From assembly GCA_019279435.1 (NCBI GenBank), contig JAAALK010000086.1, positions 4,154,001 through 4,218,000 on the forward strand: 64,000 nucleotides of DNA. The letters run 5' to 3'. Of this stretch, positions 29,451 to 40,049 are shown piece after piece. Every line of letters starts with the position of its first letter. The first letter of the stretch is position 1. Below the pieces are notes generated by a model. The model did no database searches. It was not told the DNA's origin and saw only the letters and a program-made list of their open reading frames with translations. This stretch comes from Zizania palustris. Its lineage: Eukaryota; Streptophyta; Magnoliopsida; Poales; Poaceae. The position numbers and the translations under genes are program-made.

Positions 29451-32015
29451 AGGCCTCAGCATATTTTGTGTAGCTTTTCAAAATGTTCATGGCTGCCATG
29501 GAACCATGAGCACATCCATTCCCTGTCAGCAACACGAGAAAGAAGTTGTTGATAGGAATGGATGTGTCACATGGTTTGATGACATACATGAGATAACTAA
29601 ATAACAATTTGCATCATAGGCCTCTAAAAGGAATTGCAGAATCTAATGTTGGTCTTCAACCGGATGCATGAACTTGAGGATTAGTATATAGTAGCCTTAG
29701 AAATAATAGCAGTAGTAAACTGAACACAATGTTGTTGAGGCCTCAGCATATTTTGTGTAGCTTTTCAAAATGTTCATGTCTGCCATGGAACCATGAACAC
29801 ATCCATTCCCTGTCAGCAACACGAGAAAGAAGTTGTTGATAGGAATGGATGTATCTCATGGCTTGATGACATACATGAGATAACTCAATAACAATTTGCA
29901 TCATAGGCCCCTAAAAAGAATTGCAGAATCTAATGTTGGCCTTCAGCCAGATGCATGAACTTGAGGATTAGTATATAGTAGCCTTAGAAATAATAGCGGT
30001 AGTAAACTGGTCACAGTGTTGTTTAGGCCTCAGCATATTTTGTGTAGCTTTTCAAAATGTTCATGGCTGCCATGGAACCATGAACACATCCATTCCCTGT
30101 CAGCAACACGAGAAAGAAGTTGTTGATAGGAATGGATGTATCTCATGGCTTGATGACATACATGAGATAACTCAATAACAATTTGCATCATAGGCCCCTA
30201 AAAAGAATTGCAGAATCTAATGTTGGCCTTCAGCCAGATGCATGAACTTGAGGATTAGTATATAGTAGCCTTAGAAATAATAGCGGTAGTAAACTGGTCA
30301 CAGTGTTGTTTAGGCCTCAGCATATTTTGTGTAGCTTTTCAAAATGTTCATGTCTGCCATGGAACCATGTTCACGCCCATTCCCTGTCAGCAACACGAGA
30401 AAGAAGTTGTTGATAGGAATGGATGTGTCCCATGGCTTGATGACATACATGAGATAACTAAATAACAATTTGCATCATAGGCCTCTAAAAGAAATTGCAG
30501 AATCTAATGTTGGTCTTCAACCGGATGCATGAACTTGAGGATTAGTATATAGTAGCCTTAGAAATAATAGCGGTAGTAAACTGATCACAATGTCGTTGAG
30601 GCCTCAGCATATTTTGTTGCCATGGAACATTAGAGGGAAAAACAACACAAAATATGCTGAGGTATCAACAAAACTAAAGAGAGAGAACAACACAATCTCC
30701 TAGCTTGAGAATTAATATAGTGGCTTCGGAAGTAATAGCTGACTACTGTAGCCAAGAAGATTTTTCATACATTTCCCACCTTTGACACTGTGATCAGTTT
30801 ACTACTGTAGCCTCAGAAATAATAGCAGTAGTAAACTGATCACAGTGTCAAAGGTGGAAAATGTATGAACACTCTTCTTGGCTACAGTAGTGAGCTATTA
30901 CTTCTGAAGCTACTATATTAATCCTCAAGTTAGGAGATTGTGTTGTTCTCTCTCTCTTGTGTTGTTGAGGCCTCAGCATATTTTGTGTTGTCTTTCAAAT
31001 ATGTTCATGGCTGCCATGGAACCGTGAGCACATCCATTCCCTGTCAGCAACACGAGAAAGAAGAAGTTGTTGAACGGAATGGATGTGTCACACGGCTTGA
31101 TGACATACATGAGATAACTCAATTACAATTTGCATCATAGGCCCCTAAAAAGAATTGCAGAATCTAATGTTGGCCTTCAGCCAGATGCATGAACTTGAGG
31201 ATTAGTATATAGTAGCCTTAGAAATAATAGCGGTAGTAAACTGGTCACAGTGTTGTTTAGGCCTCAGCATATTTTGTGTAGCTTTTCAAAATGTTCATGG
31301 CTGCCATGGAACCGTGAGCACATCCATTCCCTGTCAGCAACACGAGAAAGAAGAAGTTGTTGATAGGAATGGATGTGTCACACGGCTTGATGACATACAT
31401 GAGATAACTCAATTACAATTTGCATCATAGGCCCCTAAAAAGAATTGCAGAATCTAATGTTGGCCTTCAGCCAGATGCATTAACTTGAGGATTAGTATAT
31501 AGTAGCCTTAGAAATAATAGCGGTAGTAAACTGGTCACAGTGTTGTTTAGGCCTCAGCATATTTTGTGTAGCTTTTCAAAATGTTCATGGATGCCATGGA
31601 ACCGTGAGCACATCCATTCCCTGTCAGCAACACGAGAAAGAAGTTGTTGATAGGAATGGATGTGTCCCACGGCTTGATGACATACATGAGATAACTCAAT
31701 AACAATTTGCATCATAGGCCCCTAAAAAGAATTGCAGAATCTAATGTTGGCCTTCAGCCAGATGCATTAACTTGAGGATTAGTATATAGTAGCCTTAGAA
31801 ATAATAGCGGTAGTAAACTGGTCACAGTGTTGTTTAGGCCTCAGCATATTTTGTGTAGCTTTTCAAAATGTTCATGGATGCCATGGAACCGTGAACACAT
31901 CCATTCCCTGTCAGCAACACGAGAAAGAAGAAGTTGTTGATAGGAATGGATGTGTCTCACGGCTTGATGACATACAAGAGATAACTCAATTATTATTTGC
32001 ATCATAGGCCTCTAA
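29430..32015 (+). repeat. 287-bp tandem repeat array inside the CACTA element
   Basis: Unit starts (AAACT..TCACA(G/A)TGTTGTT) are at 29430, 29717, 30004, 30291, 30578, 31238, 31528 and 31815; the spacing is exactly 287 bp in most cases and 290 where AGAAGAAG replaces AGAAG. The fifth unit is interrupted near 30615 by a large palindrome and the array resumes near 30960. The last unit stops near 32010. Each unit holds GCCTCAGCATATTTTGTGTA and CTGTCAGCAACACGAGAAAG. It is satellite-like and I see no conserved coding frame. Confidence 0.92.
30640..30995. repeat. Large imperfect palindrome within the 287-bp array
   Basis: Two arms of about 160 bases are inverted copies: the left (about 30640-30803) contains GAGAACAACACAATCTCCTA, TGTAGCCAAGAAGA and CCACCTTTGACACTGTGATC; the right (about 30824-30995) contains their complements in reverse order. 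The short loop near 30804-30823 is AGCCTCAGAAATAATAG. RNA or single-stranded DNA from here could form a long hairpin. Both arms include part of the 287-bp repeat sequence. Confidence 0.85.
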
Positions 32016-32029
32016 AAGTTATTCTAAAA

Positions 32030-32390
32030 AAGTGGAGTTCGGCGGCGACGGGCTTCGGCGACGACGGCGATGGGCTTTGAGGGTGTCGCGGGCTCCGGGA
32101 GTTGCGGCAACTGGCGGACGACGGCACGAGAGTTAGAAATGAAACTAGGTTTTCGGACGGCGGGAGCGAAAATTTTATATAGGAGGATTAGTAGTGGCGG
32201 GCATGGTGATGTCATCCTGCCCACCACTGCTATTTTCTCTTAGTAGTGGCGGGCATAGTATTGTCAGAATACTGAGGATTCACTCCCTATACCTCTTTTC
32301 CATAGGATTATAAACATTTGCTTTGAGCTCATGGAAAATTTCCATAGGACTCATCCTGCCCGCCACTACTAATCCGCTGTTGGTGGGTTA
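32030..32390 (-). promoter_or_regulatory. Internal TATA box with terminal-type motifs, module 1
   Basis: On the minus strand, GCCCGCCACTACTA motifs are followed by TATATAAAA (near 32190-32200) and a GC-rich stretch (32038-32130). The layout is like the right end of the element. It lies upstream of the Ulp1 gene, beyond the 287-bp array, so it may be its promoter with the array in an intron. That is inference. Confidence 0.5.
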
Positions 32391-32869
32391 TCTAGCATGA
32401 TAACCAATCATGGTTTATCTACTTCGATGGTTACTCATTGGAGTTACACTCAGAATCACATTTTCCTGATGGGGATGCACCAACACTCACCAAAATTACA
32501 TGATAACCAATCATGGTTTATCTACTTCGATGGTTACTCATCCAAATATATAGCGCGTGAGAAAATAAAACTTCTCATAGAGGCAACCACATCCAAGACA
32601 ACAAAAAATAACATGAATTTCTCCTAATATTAACAACCACCACTACAGAACCAAACAATCAATCGCACAAATTACGCACATGAGCACCACAAGAGATGAG
32701 ATCATCTCTCTGCATGTATCCTCATCAAAACACTCAAACCACAACAACCCGTGATTTCATATATCCACACACACATACCAAGCACACATGAATCACATAA
32801 TTACATATAATTGATGAACCACATTTTTACTAGGGAACAAAGGTACTCACCGGTAAGTATGAAGTGGAA

Positions 32870-33550
32870 TGACGTCGGCAGTGTGCGCTCGGGGACGGGG
32901 ACGGCGGCGCGGGGTCCGGCGACAGCGACGTGGGCTCCGGCGGAGTTCGGGGCGACGACGGCAACGGGTTCCGAGGGTGGCGGCGCGGGCTCCGGGACGG
33001 GGATGGCAGCGTGCGTCGAGGACGGGGACGGCAGCGACGAGGGGTCTGGGTACACCGACGCGGGCTCCGGTGATGGGCTTCAAGGACGACAGCGATGGCT
33101 CCGAGGTGGCGGCGAGGGGTCCGGGGACACCAACGGCTCCGAGATGGCGGCGACGGGCTTCGGGGACGACAACGACGGGCTCTAATGGTGGCGGCGCGGG
33201 CACTGAGAGCGGCAGTAACTGGCAGGAGAAGATTAGGGCTTAGGGTTTTAGACGCGGGAGCGAAACTTTTATATAGGTGGATTAGCAGTGGCGGGCACAC
33301 GCTGATGTCATCCTGCCCGCCACTGATATTTATCGTAGTAGTGGCGGGCGAAGACATAGTAGTGGCGGGCCGCTGATGTCACCGACCGCCACTACTAGGG
33401 TTTAGTCTGGGCGGGTGGAAAAAAGTATAGTAGTGGCGGGCATATGCTGACGTCAGCATGCCCGCCACTACTAAAAGGATAGCGGTGGCGGGTTGGTGAC
33501 GTCATCATGCCCGCCACTACTAATCCGCTGTTGGTGGGTTATCTAGCATA
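32870..33550 (-). promoter_or_regulatory. Internal TATA box with terminal-type motifs, module 2
   Basis: Minus-strand order: inverted TAGTGGCGGGC motifs (33285-33520), TATATAAAAG near 33265-33275, then about 370 bases of GC-rich, CGACGGCG-like low complexity (32870-33240). Reading frames on both strands across the GC-rich part come from base composition, not from a real gene. TGACGTCA occurs near 33449 and 33495. Confidence 0.5.
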
Positions 33551-33830
33551 CGTTGCCACTCAAGTCGAGAAAGACTTAGTAGCGCAGTGGTGCGGGGGTT
33601 GCTTTGGTGCCATGCGGTTCGAGGTTCGAACCTTGCTGCCTGCAGGCGGTTTGAGGTTCGAACCTTGCTGCTAGCATCCAAACATTTTTTTTTACATTTC
33701 TATTCTAATTTTCATGACTTTTTTATTCATAATTAAATTCTAGTTTGAACATGTTTTTTTAACAATAAAAATACATCATAACTTATCAAATTAGAAAATA
33801 TGTATTTTTATGCCTCACTTTACTTTTTTT
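33430..33830. repeat. About 400-bp direct duplication (partner 35246-35640)
   Basis: The two copies share the motif array, the CTAGCATACGTTGCCACTCA stretch, the tRNA-like box segment and the A/T-rich tail (CATCCAAAC, then a T-run and TAATTAAATTCTAGTTTGAAC). They are nearly identical over about 380 bases. A partial third copy of the box segment is near 34010-34060. Confidence 0.88.
33580..33632 (+). promoter_or_regulatory. Pol III-like A and B boxes (SINE-like segment)
   Basis: TAGCGCAGTGG at 33580-33590 fits a tRNA-type A box and GGTTCGAACC at 33623-33632 fits a B box, at normal spacing. The same pair is at 35397-35407 and 35440-35449. There is no full tRNA cloverleaf. It may be a SINE remnant or a chance match. 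Confidence 0.45.
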
Positions 33831-34206
33831 TTTCATTAATAAACATGTACAATAAAAATACATCATAACTTATCTATAGTTTATTCTTCCTTTGAAATTG
33901 AAACTTTTTGTACAATAAAAATACAACACCAATATTCTAATTGCAAAAATTGGTATTTTTCTCCCTTAGTTTACTGTTTTTATTATTAAGTGTGTTTTTA
34001 TTACATGTTGTTACGATATGATCGAGACTTTTGTAGCGCGGTGGTGCGGGGGCTCGCTTTTGACACATCATGTTTATTTGAAACCAAGTAAACAAACACA
34101 AGTCCAGGCTGGGGAAACCAGCTTACACATCGAAACGCACTACTGGTCAAACCCAAAGGAAAGATATGGTTTGGAGCTTCTTCTTCTTCCTCGGCACAAA
34201 CCCAAC

Positions 34207-34714
34207 CTATTTCTGGTTAAACAGATTAAAAGCCTCAACTTGCCAATCCTCAACCAACTCGGCATCATCAGGCAGTCTAAACTTCTCTCCATGTTCCTGA
34301 ACAAGAAAATACACGCGGCGACGATAGTGAGAACAACTTATTATCAATGATTGAATTGGATGATAAAAATATAAAATTTGCATAAAAAGAGGATCTTGCC
34401 TCCTTCATCCTCTTGCTGCCGCATTGCTCTACATGCTTCCCTTTTCCACCGCTAGCCTCGACATGTTTCCCTCTACCACCGGTTGTCTCATCATTCTTCC
34501 GTAGCACAACACTTACCCTATCTGGTTGCGGCGATCGCGAGTCGTCCTCCGAGTCGGAGTCCATTATGAGAATCACTTTCTTCGCCAAACAACTGCAAAC
34601 TATACCATCATGTACCTTATGTTTACCGCATTTGCAAACCTCACACACGCCACTTGATGTAGAGTCTGAGGATCGACTGTTTGTTGGTTCAATCTTAGGA
34701 GGAGCCATCTGCAT
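34207..34714 (-). CDS. Small two-exon gene of the CACTA element, GC-AG intron
   Basis: Exon 1, 34714-34400, starts with ATG (MQMAPPKIEPTNSRSSD). It includes a Cys/His-rich stretch (CEVCKCGKHKVHDGIVCSC) near residues 24-42 and a basic, glycine-rich part. Exon 2, 34296-34207, reads EHGEKFRLPDDAELVEDWQV and ends at a stop. The 103-base intron has GC at the donor (GAG then GCAAG) and TTCAG at the acceptor; both sides are in phase 0 and the frame is kept. The protein would be about 134 residues. I do not recognise its family. It lies between the TNP2 and Ulp1 genes, in the same direction. A role as a second transposition or regulatory protein is possible but is only a guess. Confidence 0.55.
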
Positions 34715-35059
34715 TTTTTTGTCACATTGATATTATAACATTAAAAAACCCTAAGCTAGTAATATTATAGTACATTAAAAAACATTATTGTTATAGTGGA
34801 AATTTGTTTTCTCAGATATTTTTTATAGTACATTAAAAAAAATTATTGTTATAGTGGAAATTTTTTTCTCAGAAATTTTTTACAGTACATTAAAAAAATT
34901 ATTGTTATAGTGGAAATTATTGTTAGTGCATTCTACTAGTAATATTATACTAAATTATATTACCACGCATAAATTAATATAACAATCCTCCATCATTTTA
35001 ACCCTAAGCTCGAATAAAATAAGACCAAATAAAGAAGTAGGTTAATAATTATTTACTGA

Positions 35060-35345
35060 TCGACTGGATGGCGGCGACGACGGGCGGCGCCGACGGGCTC
35101 CGAGGAAGGCGGCGACGGGCGGAGGGCAGCGGCGACGTGCTCCGGGACGTCGACGGCGGCGACGGGAGGAGGGGGGCGAGTTTAGGGTTTAGAAAATGAA
35201 ACTAGGTTTTCGGACGGCTGGAGTGGAAAGTATATATAGGTGTCTTAGTAGTGGCGGGCATGATGACGTCAGCATGCCCGCCACTACTAAAAGGATAGCG
35301 GTGGCGGGTTGGTGACGTCATCATGCCCGCCACTACTAATCCGAC
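35060..35345 (-). promoter_or_regulatory. Internal TATA box with terminal-type motifs, module 3
   Basis: On the minus strand: inverted TAGTGGCGGGC motifs and TGACGTCA-like sites (35250-35340), then TATATATA near 35230-35240, then a GC-rich stretch (35066-35190). The small two-exon gene begins 350 bases further on, so this is its likely promoter. Confidence 0.55.
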
Positions 35346-35820
35346 GCTGGTGGGGTTATCTAGCATACGTTGCCACTCAAGTCGAGAAAGACTTAGTAGC
35401 GCAGTGGTGCGGGGGTTGCTTTGGTGCCATGCGGTTCGAGGTTCGAACCTTGCTGCCTGCAGGCGGTTTGAGGTTCGAACCTTGCTGCTAGCATCCAAAC
35501 ATTTTTTTTTACATTTCTATTCTAATTTTCATGACTTTTTTATTCATAATTAAATTCTAGTTTGAACTTGATTTTTTTAACAATAAAAATACATCATAAC
35601 TTATCAAATTTAGAAAATATGTATTTTTATGCCTCACTTTACTTTTTCTCCCTTAGTGTACTGTTTTTATTTCATTAAGTATGTTTTTATGATCAAAGTC
35701 AAAAAAGTTCAATTTGAACTACAAGACATGAAATAATTCACAACACTCAATCCTCATTTGATCTTGAAAATGTTTTAATAATAAATGACATAATTGATTT
35801 TACAACTAAACATAAATGAT

Positions 35821-38800
35821 CTAGCCTTGAACTAATTTTCCATCGCCATTGGTGCGTAGATAAGGAATCACACTACCAAATGACAGTTTTGCTTCAACCA
35901 CATTGATCCTTGATATGTCAACGAAAAACGGCACCTCATCAAACTGATTGTATTCTTCTTCGTCTTCGACTCCATCAACTCCAACAATTCTTTGTTTTCC
36001 TGGAGCAACGATGTATTTTTTCTCATCTTTAGGATCAAGTATGTAAAATACTTGTGCCACGGATTGAGCGAGTATCCAAGGGTCATCTTTATAAGCCACC
36101 TTATTAAGGTCAACTATCGTAAACCCGTAATCATCCACCTCCACACCTTCTGGATGTCTCACCCACTGACACTTAAATACAGGGATTTCTATAGAGTTCC
36201 CGTAGTTAAGTTCCCATATTTCTTCGATGTATCCATAGTAAGCATTCTTTTGTCCAGTGCTATCTTCTGCTTCTCCTCTGACACCACTATTTTGGCGCTG
36301 ACTCCTTTGATCCTTTGCTTTGGTATAGAATGTGAAACCATTGATGTCATACGCTTGCCATGTTTTAACCATGCTCAATGGACCGTAAGACAATTTATTT
36401 ATCATCATCTCTTCGTCGGTTTCTCCGATCGAAAGGTTTAGATCCCTCAGCCATGATGTGAAATAAATTTTGTGTTCTTTCATAATCCATTGTTCATCGT
36501 GATCTTCATTCTTTTCACGAAGCTCTTGTAGGTGTTGTTCAACATATGGTCTCATAATCGCCAACTGATGCATTACACTGTAATGTGATTCTCTTATTCT
36601 TTGATAACTATTGTCTCGTATGATTTTCCTGCCTTTAGTTCCTTTACCGGTGAGTCTTCCATGGTGCCGCGACACGGGAACTCCTATTGGTCTTCCATCT
36701 CTTATGTAATCTGCATAGCACTCAATGACTTCCTCAGTCGTGTAGCCCTCTATCATGGAACCCTCTGGATAAGCACGATTTCGTACGTAACCCTTGAAGA
36801 TAACCATTAGACGCTCGTACGCATACATATTGTGCAGGTACGTTGGACCGAGAACAAAGATTTGGTCTGCTATATGTATCATATAGTGCTCCATAATATC
36901 AAAATATGAAGGAGGAAAGCACATCTCAAGCTGACACATAGTCTCCCTCATTTGTTTACGTAATTCATTTAACTCTTCAGTGTCGATCACCTTCTTTGAT
37001 ATGACATTGAAGAAGTGACACATGCGTGTTATCACCATCTTCAGAAATGAATGTTTGACTCCTCTTACTGCGATGGCGAGGAATAGCCCAAGCATAACAT
37101 GACAATCATGAGTGTTGTAGCCGCTCATCCTCAAATCTGCTACGGAGACAATATTCTTTATATTCGTTGAGAATCCTGTTGGAACTCTAATTCCATGTAG
37201 ACACCTGCAGATTGATCTTTTCTCGTCAATTGTGAGGTTATAGCTAGCAGCCGGAAGGAAAAATTTTCCATTGGCCCTTTCCTGTGGGTGAAGCTCGGGT
37301 CTAATTCCGAGAGTTTGAAGGTCCCTTCGTACTTTGAGTCCATCTTTTGATTTGCCCGGTATGTCTAACAAAATACCGATAGTGCTTTCGAAGACATTCT
37401 TCTCAACGTGCATTGTATCGATAGCATGACCAATCTCCAACTCCTTCCAATAGGGCAAATATCTAAAGAAGATCGACTGCTTTTTAAATGGAGCGTCCTT
37501 TGAAATTTTTTCAGATTTCTTCCTCTTTTTTTCCGAAAACAACTTTGATATTCTTTACCATTTCGAATAGAAATTTGCCATCTCGATTTCGTGGAGGCTG
37601 TCCAAGCTCGATTGTACCGTCGAAATGGTTCCTATTTCTTCGATATTTGTGGTTTTTTGGTAAAAATCTGCGGTGTCGCATATATATCGTCTTAACGAAT
37701 GATGGAAGATGCATAGATTCTGTCTGGTCCACACACACTACACATGCTGTCTTTCCTTTAACCTGTCCTGTTAGGGACATGCGTCCTGGGTTGTCAGCTA
37801 TGGTGCAAAAGATTATGGCTCTTAGATTGAAGTGCTCTTTCTTGTGCTCATCCCACACACAGACACCATGTTCCCATAGACGTTTCATATCCTCCATCAA
37901 AGGTTCTAGAAAGATATCAATGTCATTGCCAGGTTGTTTTGGACCAGAAATTAGAGTAGTGAGCATAAGGTATTTTCTTTATGGCACAACCATGATGGAA
38001 TGTTGAACAAACATAGAAAGACTGGCCACGTACTATGTGGGTTCCTCATCTCACCGAAGGGATTCATTCCATCCGTGCTAAGTCCCATCCTGATATTTCT
38101 AGGATCGTCCGAGAAATCTGGATGGGCCAAGTCAAATGATTTCCACTGCCTAGCATCCGCAGGGTGCCGAAGTTTTCCGTCCTTCTTTCGCCCAGCGAAA
38201 TGCCAGATTAATAGTTCAGCATCTCTAGGATTAGAGAACATACGTTTCAAGCGATCAATCACCGGTAGGTACCACATTACTAAGGCCGGAACTTTCCTCT
38301 CCATCTTTTTTCCAGGATGGTCTTCAATAACATTTTTATTCCTCTTCTGCAACCTCTTATTATTCTTCTTCTGGTGGTCATTGTAGTCCTCCGCACAGTC
38401 ATTTGGACGTTTGTATCGACTCGCGTTGCACTGCGGACATCTCTCTAACAATCCATACTCTTTTCGATATAGGATACAGTGGTTCGGGCATGCATGAATC
38501 TTCTGAACGCCCAAAGTCAACGGACAAATCATCTTCTTTGCTTGGTACGTATCAGATGGTAAACCATTGGGTTTTGGCAAAACCTTTTTTAGGAGTTGTA
38601 AAAGATCTGAAAAACTGGTGTCAGACCATCCATTGCTGGCCTTCAGTTTCATAAGCTCAAGAATTGTGTACAACACAGTATACTGCTTATCGCATCCGTG
38701 GCGTTCCTCGTAAAGAAGGTTTTTTGATGCTTTGTCAAGTGCTTCAAAGTTATCGTATCCTTTTGTTGTAGTTCTCTGCAACAACACCTCAGGCGCAACA

Positions 38801-39198
38801 TTTCGCATCAGTTCCTCCACATCAAAGGCGTCATCATCATCATGTTGATCAACATCATCATGTGTTATGTCGGATGTATGATCACAACCTCTTCTATGTT
38901 GATGAGCATCTTGCGGCACATCAGAATCTTCAGGAGGATTTTGGCCCATCTCACCGTGTTTCGTCCATATATAATAGTTCTTCACGAAACCATTTTTCAA
39001 CAAGTGAAATCGTATGGTTTCACGATCAGAACACGGATACATCGCTTCGTTTTTACAAACTTTACAAGGACAATATATTGCCTCTTCACTCTGACGGGAA
39101 GCATATTGTGCGGCAGCTTCAGTAAATTCAGTTACTCTGTTAAAATATGCCACCACATCTCCGTCGTTGGACGAGTACATCCAGGACCTGTGCTCCAT
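35821..39198 (-). pseudogene. TNP2: CACTA transposase (TNP2/Transposase_21), frame-broken
   Basis: Three overlapping frames, 39198-37951, 37966-37511 and 37542-35821. Frame 1 starts with MEHRSWMYS and holds the Transpos_assoc domain (YCPCKVCKNEAMYPCSDRET), then the start of Transposase_21 (LKKVLPKPNGLPSDTYQAKK, CPNHCILYRKEYGLLERCPQ). Frame 2 continues it (SGPKQPGNDIDIFLEPLMED, KGKTACVVC). Frame 3 has IGHAIDTMHVEKNVFES, then a DUF4218-like region (YFDIMEHYMIHIADQIFVLG) and a DUF4216-like end (IPVFKCQWVRHPEGVEVDD). The first break is near 37958; the second near 37530 beside a seven-T run. With both breaks a full transposase could not be made, unless they are sequencing errors in homopolymers. 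Confidence 0.9.
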
Positions 39199-39764
39199 CT
39201 AAAACATATATTATTTGAAAAAATATTAATAAAATCATTATTGTTAATTTTATTAATTTACAAATTGAAAATATATTGATTTATTATCGCTCATAACAAC
39301 ATTAATTAAAAATCCTCAATGCTTTAATTAAAACTACTTATTAAGCAGAAAAAATTATTAAATAAATTAACTATATTGGTTTCTCTCTCTCTCTCCAAAC
39401 AACATAACTCTAGATCTATAATCATAAATCAAATTAAAAAGGAGATTAAAATGACGTAAATCAATATACAAGTGATGAATAATTGTGAGGAGGGTCATAT
39501 TTGTTCATTTGGGAGAAGGTAACGCCGTAAATGGAAGATTATTTGAAAATTTCTATTCACAAACCCTAAATTAGTAAAACGATAATAACTCATTGTATAC
39601 ATGATTAAATACAAAATAAATGTGAGATTCGGAATGGATTTACCTCCTAGAATGAAATCCTTCAAAAGAAACGAAAACAAAGCCTCCCCCCTCTTTATCT
39701 AGATTTTTGTCGCCATTGTACGGACAAAATTGAATGCGAACTCCAGTAGAGCTCGGGGAGGAAG

Positions 39765-40049
39765 ACGCTGCGCATTTATAGCTAGAATAGTAGTGGCGGT
39801 CGCAAGTGATGTCATCATTACTTTAGTGGCGGCCATCTTAGCAGCGGCGGGCAGCACCAGCGCCCGCCACTGCTACACGTACATTAGTGGCGGTCCGGGC
39901 TGACGTCATCACCGACCGCCACTACTTTACCAGCAATAGTGGCGGGCGCTGGTGCTGCCGTCAGCACCAGCAACTGTAGTGGCGGGCATCTAATGGCCCG
40001 CCACTACAGTGGTTTTGCCCAACGCCACTACAGTGACAGTTTGTAGTAG
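39765..40049 (-). promoter_or_regulatory. Right subterminal array and promoter of the transposase gene
   Basis: About ten TAGTGGCGG(G/T)C-type motifs in both orientations (39788-40030), followed on the minus strand by TATAAATG at about 39773-39780. The ATG of the transposase is about 580 bases downstream at 39198. Terminal motif arrays next to the promoter would let transposase binding affect expression, as known for Spm. Confidence 0.7.

Larger units (their letters stand above)
27086..40049 (-). mobile_element. CACTA (En/Spm) DNA transposon, about 13 kb
   Basis: The left end reads CTACTACAAAGCGACACTGT and the right end, in complement, CTACTACAAACTGTCACTGT. These ends carry arrays of TAGTGGCGGGC-type motifs in both orientations, as in CACTA subterminal regions. 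Genes are on the minus strand: TNP2-type transposase (35821-39198), a small two-exon gene (34207-34714), and an Ulp1-type protease gene (27762-29450). The inverted repeats lack a clean CACTA start, and I could not find a matching three-base duplication in the host LTR, so the outermost bases may have mutated. Confidence 0.88.

Noticed and set aside
29430..32015. Possible CRISPR array
   Set aside because: The repeats are 287 bases, directly adjacent with no spacers, and lie inside a plant transposon.
32811..33376. Several GC-rich frames on both strands
   Set aside because: Low-complexity CGACGG-type sequence stays open in many frames; there is no domain and no frame preference.
33570..33640. 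tRNA gene
   Set aside because: The A and B boxes fit, but acceptor and anticodon stems do not form a cloverleaf.
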